Positions 1 to 8,183 of a stretch of 26,857 nt of DNA are shown one piece after another. The notes beneath the pieces were generated by a model that worked only from the letters and a program-made list of their open reading frames with translations, made no database searches and was not told where the DNA came from. The DNA is from Pseudomonadota bacterium. GTDB taxonomy: Bacteria > Pseudomonadota > Alphaproteobacteria > Reyranellales > Reyranellaceae. The stretch lies in contig JAEZHS010000738.1 in assembly GCA_023436825.1 (NCBI GenBank), forward strand, positions 1 to 26,857, written 5' to 3'. The position numbers and the translations under genes are program-made. Each line of letters begins with the position of its first letter. The first letter of the stretch is position 1.

Positions 1-191
1 ACCAGGTCGTCGACGCCGTGGAACACGACGCGCATGGCGCCTGCGGTATAGGTGCTGTTGCCGCCGCGCTCCTCCTCGGGGGCGGCCTCGAGCATGGCGA
101 CCGAGGCGCCCGTCTCGCGCGCCGCCAAGGCCGCACAGGCCGCCGCGTTGCCCGCGCCCACCACCAGCACATCGACCTCGAAATCGATCAT
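1..191 (-). CDS. FAD-dependent dehydrogenase, TcuA/fumarate reductase flavoprotein type (N-terminal part)
   Basis: Only the first 63 codons are present; the gene continues beyond the left edge. The N-terminus reads MIDFEVDVLVVGAGNAAACA, a Rossmann dinucleotide-binding fold with a VGAGNAA glycine motif, followed by an acidic strand end (MLEAAP) and a GGNS motif. That combination is typical of the tricarballylate dehydrogenase (TcuA) / fumarate reductase flavoprotein / 3-ketosteroid dehydrogenase superfamily, which oxidises or reduces C-C bonds next to carboxyl or keto groups using FAD. The ATG at 191 has a G-rich stretch (GTGGGGG) about 5 bases upstream. It is the last visible gene of the long minus-strand operon, 87 bases after the aldolase-fold gene, so it may act late in the pathway, for example on a ring-opened dicarboxylate. 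The family call is firm; the substrate is unknown because the catalytic domain is not in view. Confidence 0.8.
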   Translation of the reverse strand, partial: MIDFEVDVLVVGAGNAAACAALAARETGASVAMLEAAPEEERGGNSTYTAGAMRVVFHGVDDL

Positions 192-278
192 CAATACCCC
201 CACGAAGCACATCCACACTTGCGCCATTCCGATGCTTGGGCGGCATCGGGCCAAACACATCTGTCTCGTATCGAACGC

Positions 279-1031
279 CTATCCAGACTTGATCACATCA
301 TCGCGCCAAAGTTCCCATGTGCGATCGATCTGCCTGTCATTGCTCCGCGAAGCTGCGCCCGCCTCCTCCGGCGTGAGGTATTGCGGCGTCCCTAGCTGCA
401 GCGCCGCCATCTGCAGTCGCGCATTCACCTCCGCATAGACAGCGCGATAAACCGCCTGCCGGATACTGGCGCCGACCGTTGTCGAGCCGTGGCCACGCAT
501 CAAAACGACTGACGCGCCGCCGAGGCAGCAGGCAAGCGCGTGGCCGAGATCGCCATTGCGCACAAGCAGGTCGCTCGCCGGGCCGGCAGTATCACGAATC
601 TCGAATACTGGGGCGCCGCCTCCCAAGAAGCCGCACATATGGAAGATCGGCTTCAGTCCGGCGCCCTGAACCGCACTGAACGGCACAATACTGGGAGAGT
701 GGCTGTGAACGATCGCGTTCACATCAGGGCGCAGGGCGTAGATCGCCGAATGGATGAAGCGTTCGAGATAGGCAATGCCGGGCTGACCCTCGATCGGCTC
801 GCCTCGCTCGTCGAGCAGCGTGATGTCGGCGCGCGTGACGCGGGCCGGCGCCAAGCTGCGCGACATCAGGAAGCGACCGGGCTGCCGTGGATGACGCTGA
901 CTGACATGGCCGAAAGCATCCACCACCGCCTGACGGTAAAGAATGCGATTGGCAAGCACCAGCTCGTCCAACAGGATCACATCGACATCGGCTTCAACGA
1001 GATGCGCCGGAAGCCCTCCCACTTCGTTCAT
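279..1031 (-). CDS. Class II aldolase/adducin-fold protein (aldolase or decarboxylase)
   Basis: The product is 250 aa. The class II aldolase zinc site is recognisable: His109 and His111 in AIVHSHSP and His181 in MRGHGST. Glu90 in YLERFIHSAIY sits where the catalytic Glu of fuculose-phosphate aldolase lies. Family members cleave C-C bonds beside a keto group, but several in aromatic catabolism are decarboxylases (for example 3,4-dihydroxyphthalate decarboxylase), so a ring decarboxylase is an alternative. I chose the ATG at 1031 because GGGAG lies 7 bases upstream and it begins 13 bases after the stop of the preceding hydrolase gene. A TTG at 1052 would add seven residues and overlap that gene. 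It is the ninth gene of the minus-strand operon. The family is secure; the reaction is not. Confidence 0.82.
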   Translation of the reverse strand: MNEVGGLPAHLVEADVDVILLDELVLANRILYRQAVVDAFGHVSQRHPRQPGRFLMSRSLAPARVTRADITLLDERGEPIEGQPGIAYLERFIHSAIYALRPDVNAIVHSHSPSIVPFSAVQGAGLKPIFHMCGFLGGGAPVFEIRDTAGPASDLLVRNGDLGHALACCLGGASVVLMRGHGSTTVGASIRQAVYRAVYAEVNARLQMAALQLGTPQYLTPEEAGAASRSNDRQIDRTWELWRDDVIKSG

Positions 1032-1044
1032 CCTTCGGCTCCCG

Positions 1045-1683
1045 TCAGGCAATCTCGCCGCTGTTCATCCGGCGCACTCCCGCCGCCAGCATCTCCGCCG
1101 ACATCGCGGCGGCCTGTGGATCGGGTCGAGAGCGGGAAGCGTCGTCGATGACAAAAACGGGGAAACCCGCGCTGCGCGCATCGAGCGCTGAGAACCGCAC
1201 GCATCCATAGAGGGCCAAGCCGCACAAGAACACGCGCTGGAAACCACGACCACGCAACAGATGCGACAAGCCCGTGCTCGTCACCTTGTCGTTCTCAACG
1301 AACGCCGAAAAGGAATCGATGTCCTTCCGGAAGCCCTTGCGCACGATCAACTCGGTGTTCGGCAGGTCGAGCCCCTCATGAAACTCGGCGCCGTGGCTCT
1401 TTTGCACGCAATGATCGGCGAATACTTTCTGTGCGCCGTAGGCTGCCTGCACGATGTCGCCCGGCTTGGCGCCCGCATGGGTGCTGGCAAACGACACGTG
1501 GCCCGGCGGATGCCAGTCCTGTGTGAGCACGACATGGCGAAAGCGTGCGCCGAGCCGATTGATCGGCTCGATGATCGCTTCCGCATCGGGAATAGCGAGG
1601 GCGCCGGTCACGAAGTCATTCTGGACGTCGACGACGACGAGTACGTCGTCGTCCCCAGGCGCAATCGGATCGGCACTCGTCAT
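1045..1683 (-). CDS. Nicotinamidase/isochorismatase-family cysteine hydrolase
   Basis: The 212-aa product has the layout of PncA-type nicotinamidases. The catalytic triad would be Asp19 (VVVDVQNDF), Lys116 (VRKGF) and Cys161 (GLALYGCVRF). Metal ligands are visible as Asp56, His58 and His62 in QDWHPPGH and His91 in ADHCVQ. DHCVQ..GAEF is a strong nicotinamidase signature, so nicotinamide or a similar aromatic amide is the likeliest substrate. NicF maleamate amidase belongs to the same superfamily and also suits the operon. Just before Cys161 the usual ATD(Y/H)C is replaced by ALYGC, which may alter the pocket. Start: the ATG at 1683 has AAGG just upstream and begins 5 bases after the preceding gene; a longer reading frame to 1785 overlaps that gene and lacks support. 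The superfamily is near certain; exact specificity is inference. Confidence 0.85.
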   Translation of the reverse strand: MTSADPIAPGDDDVLVVVDVQNDFVTGALAIPDAEAIIEPINRLGARFRHVVLTQDWHPPGHVSFASTHAGAKPGDIVQAAYGAQKVFADHCVQKSHGAEFHEGLDLPNTELIVRKGFRKDIDSFSAFVENDKVTSTGLSHLLRGRGFQRVFLCGLALYGCVRFSALDARSAGFPVFVIDDASRSRPDPQAAAMSAEMLAAGVRRMNSGEIA

Positions 1684-1688
1684 GTGCC

Positions 1689-2030
1689 TTACAGCACCAC
1701 GTCGGCATAGACAGGAATATAAGATCCCTTGTCGAGGTCCATCACCAGATCGAGGAACGCCGGGCGCATGTTCTCGACCAGCCATTTACGGATGCGCCGG
1801 TGCTCTTCCTTGTCGCGCCATTCGGCGAGCAGATAGAAATGGTCGGGATCGTTCTCGTCCTGACACAGCACGCCATCCTTCACTTGACCCGACGAGTGAT
1901 GCATGGGGTTATCCGCCGCCTGATCGAACTCGGTGAAGCGCTTGATGAATTCGTTGGCCATACCGGGCTTGACCCGGAAATCGTAGATGTGAATGAAGTT
2001 GCCCTTCTCGGCGAGCGGCGGATTTCCCAT
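1689..2030 (-). CDS. Small ABM-domain protein (antibiotic biosynthesis monooxygenase-like)
   Basis: The 113-aa product resembles the dimeric alpha-beta barrel family that includes ABM quinone-forming monooxygenases and related stress proteins. It begins with a strand (IHIYDFRVKPG) followed by a helix (MANEFIKRFTEFDQAA). A DPDHFYLLAEWRDKEEHRRI segment matches the family's F-x-L-x-E-x-W-x-(D/N)-x-E-x-H pattern. Such proteins oxidise phenolics or quinols without cofactor, or serve as accessory proteins; no catalytic residue can be assigned here. The ATG at 2030 is preferred because AAAGGA lies about 9 bases upstream; a start at 2093 would run back into the permease gene. It lies between the ABC permease gene (46-base gap) and the hydrolase gene (5-base gap), so it is cotranscribed. 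Confidence 0.68.
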   Translation of the reverse strand: MGNPPLAEKGNFIHIYDFRVKPGMANEFIKRFTEFDQAADNPMHHSSGQVKDGVLCQDENDPDHFYLLAEWRDKEEHRRIRKWLVENMRPAFLDLVMDLDKGSYIPVYADVVL

Positions 2031-2076
2031 CGTGTTTTCCTTTCTTCTGACCAATAAGTCGCCCGGTGACCCGGCT

Positions 2077-2910
2077 TTAGTGACTGTCGTCACGGTTACG
2101 GTGTGATACGTGCCACGGCATGGCCCGCCGCTCGATCAAGTCGATCAGCTGGAACAGGAGCGTGCCGAGCACCGAGAGCACAATGATGGCGGCGAACACG
2201 CGCGGCGTATTGAACTGGCCCTGCGCTTGCAGGATGACGAAGCCCAGGCCCCAGTTCGAGCCGACGAACTCGCCGACAATCGTGCCCACGAGCGACAGCG
2301 AGATCGCCACCTTCATGCCGGCAAAGATGCTGGGCAACGCGTTGGGAAAGCGAATCTTCCAGAACATCTGCAGGTTGGACCCGCGGTAGGTGCGCGCAAG
2401 GTCGAGCATGCCGGGATCGACGGAGCGCAGGCCCACGACACTATCGACCACCATGGGGAAGATCGATATCAGCACGGCCATCAGCACCTTCGATTCGACG
2501 CCCGTGCCGATCCACAGAACGAACAATGGGGCGATAGCCACCTTGGGAATGGCGTTCGTGGCAACAAGTGAAGTGAACAATGTCTGATCGAGAATGCGCG
2601 AATAGACGATGCCGATCGACAGCAGCAGTCCCAGAGCCACCGAGATCGCGAACCCCACGAGCGCCGCGCCGAGCGTATAGGCGGTATTCTCCGCGAGCCA
2701 AAGTGGATCGTGGATCAACTCCGTCCAGACCACGCTGGGTGCGGGAAGGATGTAGGGCCTGACCCCTGTCAGGTGACAGATGGCCTCCCAAAGGCCGAAC
2801 ACGACCACCATGAAGCCGACGAGAAAGCGCATCCGGGAGTTGCCCAGCCACCAGCGGCGCGACCCGCTCGGTGCCGGAGCGGCAGGCTGCGAGAGAGCGG
2901 TTTCAGTCAT
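2077..2910 (-). CDS. ABC transporter permease, nitrate/taurine (SsuC/TauC) type
   Basis: The 277-aa integral membrane protein has about six hydrophobic segments. Its cytoplasmic EAA-like coupling loop reads around RTYRGSNLQMFWKIRFPNAL, followed by PSIFAGMKVAISLSLVG, as in SsuC, TauC and ThiX-type permeases. It would form the membrane channel of a NitT/TauT-family importer for small anions, aromatic acids or pyrimidine-like compounds. Its ATG overlaps the stop of the ATPase gene (ATGA at 2907-2910), so the two are translationally coupled. No substrate-binding protein gene is beside it. The best candidate partner is the binding protein at 22028-23044, on the other strand and far away in the cluster. 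The family is secure; the substrate is not known. Confidence 0.92.
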   Translation of the reverse strand: MTETALSQPAAPAPSGSRRWWLGNSRMRFLVGFMVVVFGLWEAICHLTGVRPYILPAPSVVWTELIHDPLWLAENTAYTLGAALVGFAISVALGLLLSIGIVYSRILDQTLFTSLVATNAIPKVAIAPLFVLWIGTGVESKVLMAVLISIFPMVVDSVVGLRSVDPGMLDLARTYRGSNLQMFWKIRFPNALPSIFAGMKVAISLSLVGTIVGEFVGSNWGLGFVILQAQGQFNTPRVFAAIIVLSVLGTLLFQLIDLIERRAMPWHVSHRNRDDSH

Positions 2911-3728
2911 CCGATGAATGTCCCCAAGCGTTCGAAGATCGACCGCACCGCTGCGGCATAGCGGATGAATTCAGGGGTCTCGCGCATGGCGAGGCTGCGC
3001 GGCCGCGGCAGGTCGATCTCGACGATCTCCTCGATGCGGCCCGGATCGCGGGCCATGACGGCCACCCGGTTCGACAGCAGGATCGCCTCGTTGATACTGT
3101 GGGTGATGAACAGGATGGTCTTGTGCGTCTGTGTCCAGATGCGCTGCAACTCGATATTGAGGTTGTCGCGCGTGATGGCGTCAAGCGCACCGAACGGCTC
3201 ATCCATCAGCAGCAACGCGGGATCCGAAAGAAGCGCCCGGCAGATCGCGACGCGCTGGCGCATGCCGCCCGAAAGCTCCCAGGGGTAGCGGTCGGCGAAG
3301 CGCCGCAATCCGAACGTCTCGAGCAGCTTCAGCGCGGGCTCGATGTACGGCTTGCGCGGCCGTCGCAGGAATTCGAGTGGCAACAGCACATTGTCGAGGA
3401 CGGAGCGCCAGTCGAGCAGCATGTCGCGCTGAAAGACGATGCCGAGATCGTCGGGCGGCCCGTCAAGTTCGCGACCGCGCACCCTCACCTCACCGCTCGA
3501 TATGTCCTCCAGGCCCGCCAAGCAACGCAGAAGCGTGCTCTTGCCGCAGCCCGACGGTCCAAGCAGGCTCAGGAATTCACCCTGCTTGATGTCGAGGTTG
3601 ATGTTGTCCAGAGCGTGGATGTCGCCGCGTTCCGACTGATAGGTCTTGAAGACCGAGCGCAAGTGGACCAGCGCCTCCGAGCCGTCCATCGTTCGCCGGT
3701 CCGTTGCGACGGCCGTCCGGGCGTTCAT
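2907..3728 (-). CDS. ABC transporter ATP-binding protein, nitrate/taurine (SsuB/TauB) type
   Basis: The 273-aa ATPase has Walker A GPSGCGKST (residues 57-65), the signature LSGGMRQRV, Walker B LLLMDEPFGALD and the switch histidine in FITHSI. The MDEPFGALD..TR and C-terminal PGRIEEIVEIDLPRPR features are typical of SsuB/TauB/NrtD proteins. It powers the permease encoded immediately downstream. I place the start at the ATG at 3728, which overlaps the stop of the Rieske gene by ATGA (3725-3728); the open frame continues further upstream only as antisense-like sequence inside that gene. A second in-frame Met lies at residue 14 (MDGSEAL), just before the first conserved strand, and is a possible alternative start. 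Confidence 0.93.
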   Translation of the reverse strand: MNARTAVATDRRTMDGSEALVHLRSVFKTYQSERGDIHALDNINLDIKQGEFLSLLGPSGCGKSTLLRCLAGLEDISSGEVRVRGRELDGPPDDLGIVFQRDMLLDWRSVLDNVLLPLEFLRRPRKPYIEPALKLLETFGLRRFADRYPWELSGGMRQRVAICRALLSDPALLLMDEPFGALDAITRDNLNIELQRIWTQTHKTILFITHSINEAILLSNRVAVMARDPGRIEEIVEIDLPRPRSLAMRETPEFIRYAAAVRSIFERLGTFIG

Positions 3729-4849
3729 TGAAAGTCCATCCGCTCGAGGTAATCCTTGAGAACGTGATGGATCGTCGCCTCGACGCCGGCCATCGGGCCT
3801 GGCTGATAGTTGCGCGACGTCATCGCCTGCTGCAGCGACACCATCATGCTGCGATCCTCCTCCAGCACGACGTACTGATAGTCGGCATAGACCTTCGTGC
3901 GCGACTCGAAGTCCGGCAGGGCGAAGTGCTCGCGAGGATAGAGGTGATAGGACCAGGCCATGCACTTGTCGACGGACACCGGCCAGATCACGAGGTAGCG
4001 GATACTGTCGCAACGCGCGAACATGTGCGTATTCGGCGGCATGCGGAACGTCGCGCCAAAGCCATCGCCCCGTTCGTCGATCCACGGCATGCGGCCGAAC
4101 AGGCTGACGCCGTCGGGCGTCGAGGGCGCGGCGGCATAGTGGTAGCTCACCATGCCGTGTTCATCGAGGCGGATGTTCTTGCGGTCGGCGTTGAAGTTTT
4201 TCCCGAACGTGTTCGCGTGCAGCACCTTCACGTGATAGATGTCGAGCAGATTCTCGACCGCGAACTTCCAGTTGCAGCCGAGCTCGACCGGGAGCTTGCG
4301 CGCCATGCGGCAGTTCTCTTGCTTCAGGAAGCCGAACTGCTCCTGGTACGGCTTGATGAACTCCTCGAACGGCTCGGGGTTCGGTGAGAAGTTGACGAAT
4401 ATGTTGCCGCCCCAATTGGCGAGGCCGAGCTCAGGCAGACGGCAGTTGGTACGGTCGAATGTGGTGTTGTCGACCATCAAGGGTGCGCCGGCGAGGCGGC
4501 CGTCCAGCCTGTAGGTCCAACCGTGATACGGGCACTTGAAGAAGTCGGCGTTGCCCTGGCCGAAGGCGACTTCGACACCACGGTGACGGCACACGTTCGC
4601 GAAGGCGTGCAGCACGCCCTGCTTGTCGCGCGTGAGCAGCAGCGGCTCATCGCAGATGCGCATCGCAATATAGTCGCCGGGCTTCTCGACCTCCTCCTCG
4701 CGCGCCACGAACAGCCAAGTGCGCATGAAGATGCGTTCCTTCTCCATCCGATAGACGTCCGGGTCGGCATAGATGTTGGGCGCCGCGTGGCGCGCAGCCG
4801 ACAGTTCACGCTTCGTTGGCTCGTAGCTGACCTGGGTGGCGTCGCTCAT
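3725..4849 (-). CDS. Rieske non-haem iron oxygenase, single-component alpha subunit
   Basis: The 374-aa product carries a Rieske 2Fe-2S centre (Cys87, His89, Cys106, His109 in CRHRG and CPYHG). Its catalytic non-haem iron site is in ENLLDIYHVKVLH, with His206 and His211 as ligands and Asp203 as the electron-bridging residue; Asp332 is the likely third ligand. Such proteins hydroxylate or demethylate aromatic and heteroaromatic substrates with O2 and electrons from a separate reductase. No beta subunit gene is adjacent, so it is probably an alpha-only enzyme. The ATG at 4849 has AGGAGAGGA about 8 bases upstream, better than the ATG at 4882, which lacks one. It follows the NicX-like gene after 46 bases and is coupled to the ABC ATPase gene by ATGA. 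Substrate unknown; no reductase is encoded in the window. Confidence 0.92.
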   Translation of the reverse strand: MSDATQVSYEPTKRELSAARHAAPNIYADPDVYRMEKERIFMRTWLFVAREEEVEKPGDYIAMRICDEPLLLTRDKQGVLHAFANVCRHRGVEVAFGQGNADFFKCPYHGWTYRLDGRLAGAPLMVDNTTFDRTNCRLPELGLANWGGNIFVNFSPNPEPFEEFIKPYQEQFGFLKQENCRMARKLPVELGCNWKFAVENLLDIYHVKVLHANTFGKNFNADRKNIRLDEHGMVSYHYAAAPSTPDGVSLFGRMPWIDERGDGFGATFRMPPNTHMFARCDSIRYLVIWPVSVDKCMAWSYHLYPREHFALPDFESRTKVYADYQYVVLEEDRSMMVSLQQAMTSRNYQPGPMAGVEATIHHVLKDYLERMDFQ

Positions 4850-4895
4850 CGGTGTCCTCTCCTGTAGCACTTGGTTCTCCATGCAATTCGCAGAC

Positions 4896-5900
4896 CTACG
4901 TCAGCGCCGCCTCGACGACCTGGCCGCGCTCAACGATCAACTTTCCATCCAGCCAGATCGACTGCTGGCCCATCACCGCATCAGGATGGTTCTCGCCGCC
5001 GCCAGGCACCCACCATGGCAGGCCCATACCGACCGCGTCACAGCCCGGCACACGCATGTCGTCGACGAAGCATCGTCCCGTGAAGCGGGCGCCCGGATGG
5101 ATTCCCTGCGTGAAATGGATGATGTAGCCGTACTGTCCGCCACCGGCCCGCCGCAGCGCGCGATCGAGCACGTCACGCTCCGGGCCGCCGCCGCTCACAC
5201 CGCGGATGCGGCCGTCGACGTCGAGCGTGATCGGCTCCCTGAGCGGCGTGTAGTATTCGTGGAACACTGTCTCGACGACAACACGTCCCTGGACGCTCTC
5301 GATCTCCGGGTTAAGCGAGCAGGTACCCGGGATCGTGTACATACCGGGCGTTTGGGCGCGCCGCGGTCGCGTCGAATGCTGCTTGCCGAGCGTGAAGCGC
5401 ACGTCCGTGCCGAGCGGCGTCGTGATCCGCACTTCCGAGCCAACAGCGGCCAATAGTTTGCGGTCGAGCGCGTCCTGCAGAGGGAAATAGGTGTCGAGCG
5501 CATGCCGGCCAAACAGCCGGTACAGCGCGTCGGCAGTCATGTCGCTGGCGAGCATGTAGCGCACGCGGTTCTCCGCCATGCACTGGGCATGCACGTCGGA
5601 TCCGGCAATGTACGGGAACGTGACGTCGACCCACACGTCCGATGCCTTCACCGCAGCTCCGAGCGCCGGCGGCAAGTACGGATCGGCGAGCTTGCCTTGG
5701 TAGGGAAGCTGAGTAAGCAGCATGACCAGCGGCCGGCCGCCTGCGGCAACCGCGGCCGCCTGGAGCGCGCGGATCACTTCCTGGTCGCCCGCCGTGTCGC
5801 CGGTGATCACCAGCTGCTCGCTGCCCTTGTAGCTCAGGTAATCGACCAGGAAGGCCTGGGCGGCATGAAACAGCTCGGGCCGAACGCCGTCATTTCCCAT
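4896..5900 (-). CDS. M29 aminopeptidase-fold protein, NicX-like (2,5-dihydroxypyridine dioxygenase family)
   Basis: The 334-aa protein looks like the M29/'leucyl aminopeptidase' family that also contains NicX, the extradiol-like 2,5-dihydroxypyridine 5,6-dioxygenase. From memory, NicX binds iron through a His near residue 265 and an H-x-D pair near 318-320. Here the C-terminal third has IIHFTQGIHPGARF and then GGENHPDAVMG, which offers His residues and an H-x-D (HPD) in the same order. It also has IITL/LDVDGRI..VSGGG-like segments (ITLDVDGRIRGVSGGG) matching the NicX ERITLE..G.I..I.GG region. It lies between an amidase gene and a Rieske oxygenase gene, so ring cleavage of a hydroxylated pyridine-like ring fits better than peptidase activity. 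The ATG at 5900 has GAGGAG 6 bases upstream and follows the amidase stop by 10 bases. The fold assignment is good; the dioxygenase role is inference. Confidence 0.72.
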   Translation of the reverse strand: MGNDGVRPELFHAAQAFLVDYLSYKGSEQLVITGDTAGDQEVIRALQAAAVAAGGRPLVMLLTQLPYQGKLADPYLPPALGAAVKASDVWVDVTFPYIAGSDVHAQCMAENRVRYMLASDMTADALYRLFGRHALDTYFPLQDALDRKLLAAVGSEVRITTPLGTDVRFTLGKQHSTRPRRAQTPGMYTIPGTCSLNPEIESVQGRVVVETVFHEYYTPLREPITLDVDGRIRGVSGGGPERDVLDRALRRAGGGQYGYIIHFTQGIHPGARFTGRCFVDDMRVPGCDAVGMGLPWWVPGGGENHPDAVMGQQSIWLDGKLIVERGQVVEAALT

Positions 5901-5910
5901 TGTCGGCTCC

Positions 5911-7383
5911 TCAATCAGCTCTGATCGCGGTCGACTTTGCGGCGACGCGCTTCAAGGGGGGAGACGGATCAAAGTCGAGCAGCGCCTCGACTTGCGCCGC
6001 TGCGCCGAGCAGCAGACTCTCCTGCCATTTCGGCGCCACGATCTGCAGGCCGATCGGCAGCCCCTGTCCGCTTGTGCCACACGGCAATGAAAGCGCCGGC
6101 CACTCGGTCAGGTTGAACAATGAGCCGAATGGGCTCCAGGCGCGGGGATTGTCCTTCACCGCGGGATGATTCGGCGCGAAGGCCTCGGCGTCGAACGGTG
6201 GCACCGCCACCATCGGCGTCAACAAGAGGTCAAACGGGCCGAGCTCCGTCGCCAGCGTTTCGATCAGTTGCCGTCGACCGCGCATCGCAGCGATCAGATC
6301 GACGGCGCTCATCTGCAAGCCGGCCGCCCGAGCGGCACGTACAATCGGGCTGAGTTTCGCCACACCGTCCGGATCGAGATCAGCGAACCACGATGCGTAA
6401 TTGGCACGCGTGTGAGCGTGGAAAAGGTCGACCGGGTCGGACAAGGCCGGCTCGACCTCGCGCACTTGTACGCCGGCCTGGCGCAACAGAGATAGCGTGC
6501 GATCGAATGCCGATAGGACCTCATCGTCGAGGAACGCCGCGTAGCCCAGCGTGCGGCTCGCGATGACGCGCAGTTGACGCAGGTCGCGCGGGGCAAGCGC
6601 GTGGTAGTCCGGCGCAGCCGGATCAGGCGCGCCATACCGCCCACTCGCCAGCACTTCAAACAGTGCAGCACAATCGGCGACATTTCGCGCGATCGGCCCA
6701 GGACAGCCCATTGTGCGCAGGACGCTGGCAGGATCCGTTGGAATGCGGCCGCCCGTCGGCTTGAGACCAACCACGCCGTTGAATGAAGATGGGATGCGGA
6801 TCGATCCGCCGGTATCGCTCGCAAGCGCTGCGGGAGCAAAACCCGCCGCGACCGAAACAGCCGCGCCGCCGCTCGAGCCGCCCGCCGTGTAAAGGGGATC
6901 CCACGCGTTTCGCGTGATGCCGGTGAGCGGACTGATTGTAACCGGGCCGCCGCCATATTCTGCCGTCGTCGTCAGTCCCACGATCACGGCGCCGGCGCCC
7001 AGCAAACGCTCGACGGCGGGCGCCGATTGTGTGCGGGGACGGGGGTCGCTTATCAGCGAACCGCACCGCATCGGCAAGCCCGCGACCTCGAACATATCTT
7101 TAATCGTGACGGGCACTCCGTCGATCGGACTAAGGGGCCGCCCCAGCCGCCAACGCTCAGCCGACTGCCTGGCTTGACGGCGGCTGCCTTCCTTATCGAT
7201 GAGGACGAAGCTATTGAGCTCTTCGTCCGCCGCCGCGATGCGGGCGAGAAAGAAGTCGAGCATTTCCTCCGGTGAGACGCTGCGGTTTCCGTAGCTGGAA
7301 GCGATATCGATGATGGACGGAACGTCCCCCCGGTCGCCATTGGCGGAAGTGCAACGCTGGGAATTGGCGTTCTGCGCCATCAT
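5911..7383 (-). CDS. Amidase-signature family hydrolase
   Basis: The 490-aa enzyme has the complete amidase-signature triad: Lys95 (PVTIKDMF), cis-Ser170 in AGGSSGG and nucleophile Ser194 in SDTGGSIRIP. The spacings Lys-Ser 75 and Ser-Ser 24 are the same as in fatty acid amide hydrolase. It hydrolyses carboxamides to acid plus amine or ammonia in the cytoplasm; the family does not reveal the substrate. It is too short and has the wrong context for GatA. Its ATG (7383) overlaps the regulator's TGA as ATGA, so the two are translationally coupled; a second ATG follows directly. As the first enzyme gene of the operon it may perform an entry step, releasing an aromatic acid from an amide. Confidence 0.93.
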   Translation of the reverse strand: MMAQNANSQRCTSANGDRGDVPSIIDIASSYGNRSVSPEEMLDFFLARIAAADEELNSFVLIDKEGSRRQARQSAERWRLGRPLSPIDGVPVTIKDMFEVAGLPMRCGSLISDPRPRTQSAPAVERLLGAGAVIVGLTTTAEYGGGPVTISPLTGITRNAWDPLYTAGGSSGGAAVSVAAGFAPAALASDTGGSIRIPSSFNGVVGLKPTGGRIPTDPASVLRTMGCPGPIARNVADCAALFEVLASGRYGAPDPAAPDYHALAPRDLRQLRVIASRTLGYAAFLDDEVLSAFDRTLSLLRQAGVQVREVEPALSDPVDLFHAHTRANYASWFADLDPDGVAKLSPIVRAARAAGLQMSAVDLIAAMRGRRQLIETLATELGPFDLLLTPMVAVPPFDAEAFAPNHPAVKDNPRAWSPFGSLFNLTEWPALSLPCGTSGQGLPIGLQIVAPKWQESLLLGAAAQVEALLDFDPSPPLKRVAAKSTAIRAD

Positions 7384-8183
7384 CCTACCAGGCTCCGGAT
7401 TTCAGTCTGCACCGTGAACTGATAGTTCTCACCGTGGAACAAGACGGTTCCGTGCAGCACCGGCTGGCCGGCGGGCAAGAAATAGGTGTGCTGGCTGGAC
7501 AACAACGGCGCGCCCCGCGGCAGGCCCAGCAACTTGGTGTAGGGAGCTATTGCACGCACACTCGAAATGGTCAGTTTGAAATGAGCCGGCGCGACACCAG
7601 CGAACTCCTGGATCAAGGAGAAGATCGCCTTGGTGGCGAGTGCTCGGTCACTGATAGCTGCGGCGGCGCTAGCGACCACAAAGCGCTCCTCGTAACCAAA
7701 GACCTTACCTTCAAGCAGGCGCAGCCGGCGGATGCGCTCCACCTTCACGTTGTCATCGAGCTTGAGCGCCTGACGCACTTCTTCGGGTGCGGTCACAATC
7801 GCACGATTGAGCAGCTTGAATGCGACAGCGCGCCGCTCGACTCGCATCTCGTCCTCGAAGGCGCGCGACAGGTCGTGGTTGATGCGCTGCGGCGCCACGA
7901 AAGTGCCCTTTCCGCGACCGCGCACGATCAGGCCTTCGCTCGTCAACTGCGCCATGGCCTGGCGCACGGTCGGGCGGCTTACCTTGAAATATCCCGTGCA
8001 TTCCGATTCCGACGGCAGCGGCGCACCGACCAGCGACGCGTGAGACCGGCGGATCACCGAAGCGAAGCGCTCCGCCAACTGAGCATAGAGCGGCACGTAG
8101 CTTGTCGTCTCGAGGGCGGGCATCTCCCGAACGTCAATCAACGCGGGTATCTCAGCGGAGACAAAAGAACCGGGTGAAGCCAT
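7380..8183 (-). CDS. GntR-family transcriptional regulator, HutC/UTRA subfamily
   Basis: The 267-aa protein has an N-terminal winged helix-turn-helix (about residues 28-97), with the characteristic LPSESECTGYFKVSRPTVRQ recognition segment and the wing GLIVRGRGKGTFV. A C-terminal UTRA ligand-binding domain follows (about 110-265; FGYEERFVV, LLSSQHTYFLPAGQPV). Such proteins are usually repressors released by a pathway substrate or intermediate. It is the first gene of the minus-strand operon and diverges from the Mo-hydroxylase operon, so it probably controls both through the 125-base region between them. The ATG at 8183 lacks a clear ribosome site. An ATG at 8123 (MPALETTSY) would still keep the whole DNA-binding domain and is an alternative start. 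Confidence 0.92.
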   Translation of the reverse strand: MASPGSFVSAEIPALIDVREMPALETTSYVPLYAQLAERFASVIRRSHASLVGAPLPSESECTGYFKVSRPTVRQAMAQLTSEGLIVRGRGKGTFVAPQRINHDLSRAFEDEMRVERRAVAFKLLNRAIVTAPEEVRQALKLDDNVKVERIRRLRLLEGKVFGYEERFVVASAAAAISDRALATKAIFSLIQEFAGVAPAHFKLTISSVRAIAPYTKLLGLPRGAPLLSSQHTYFLPAGQPVLHGTVLFHGENYQFTVQTEIRSLVG

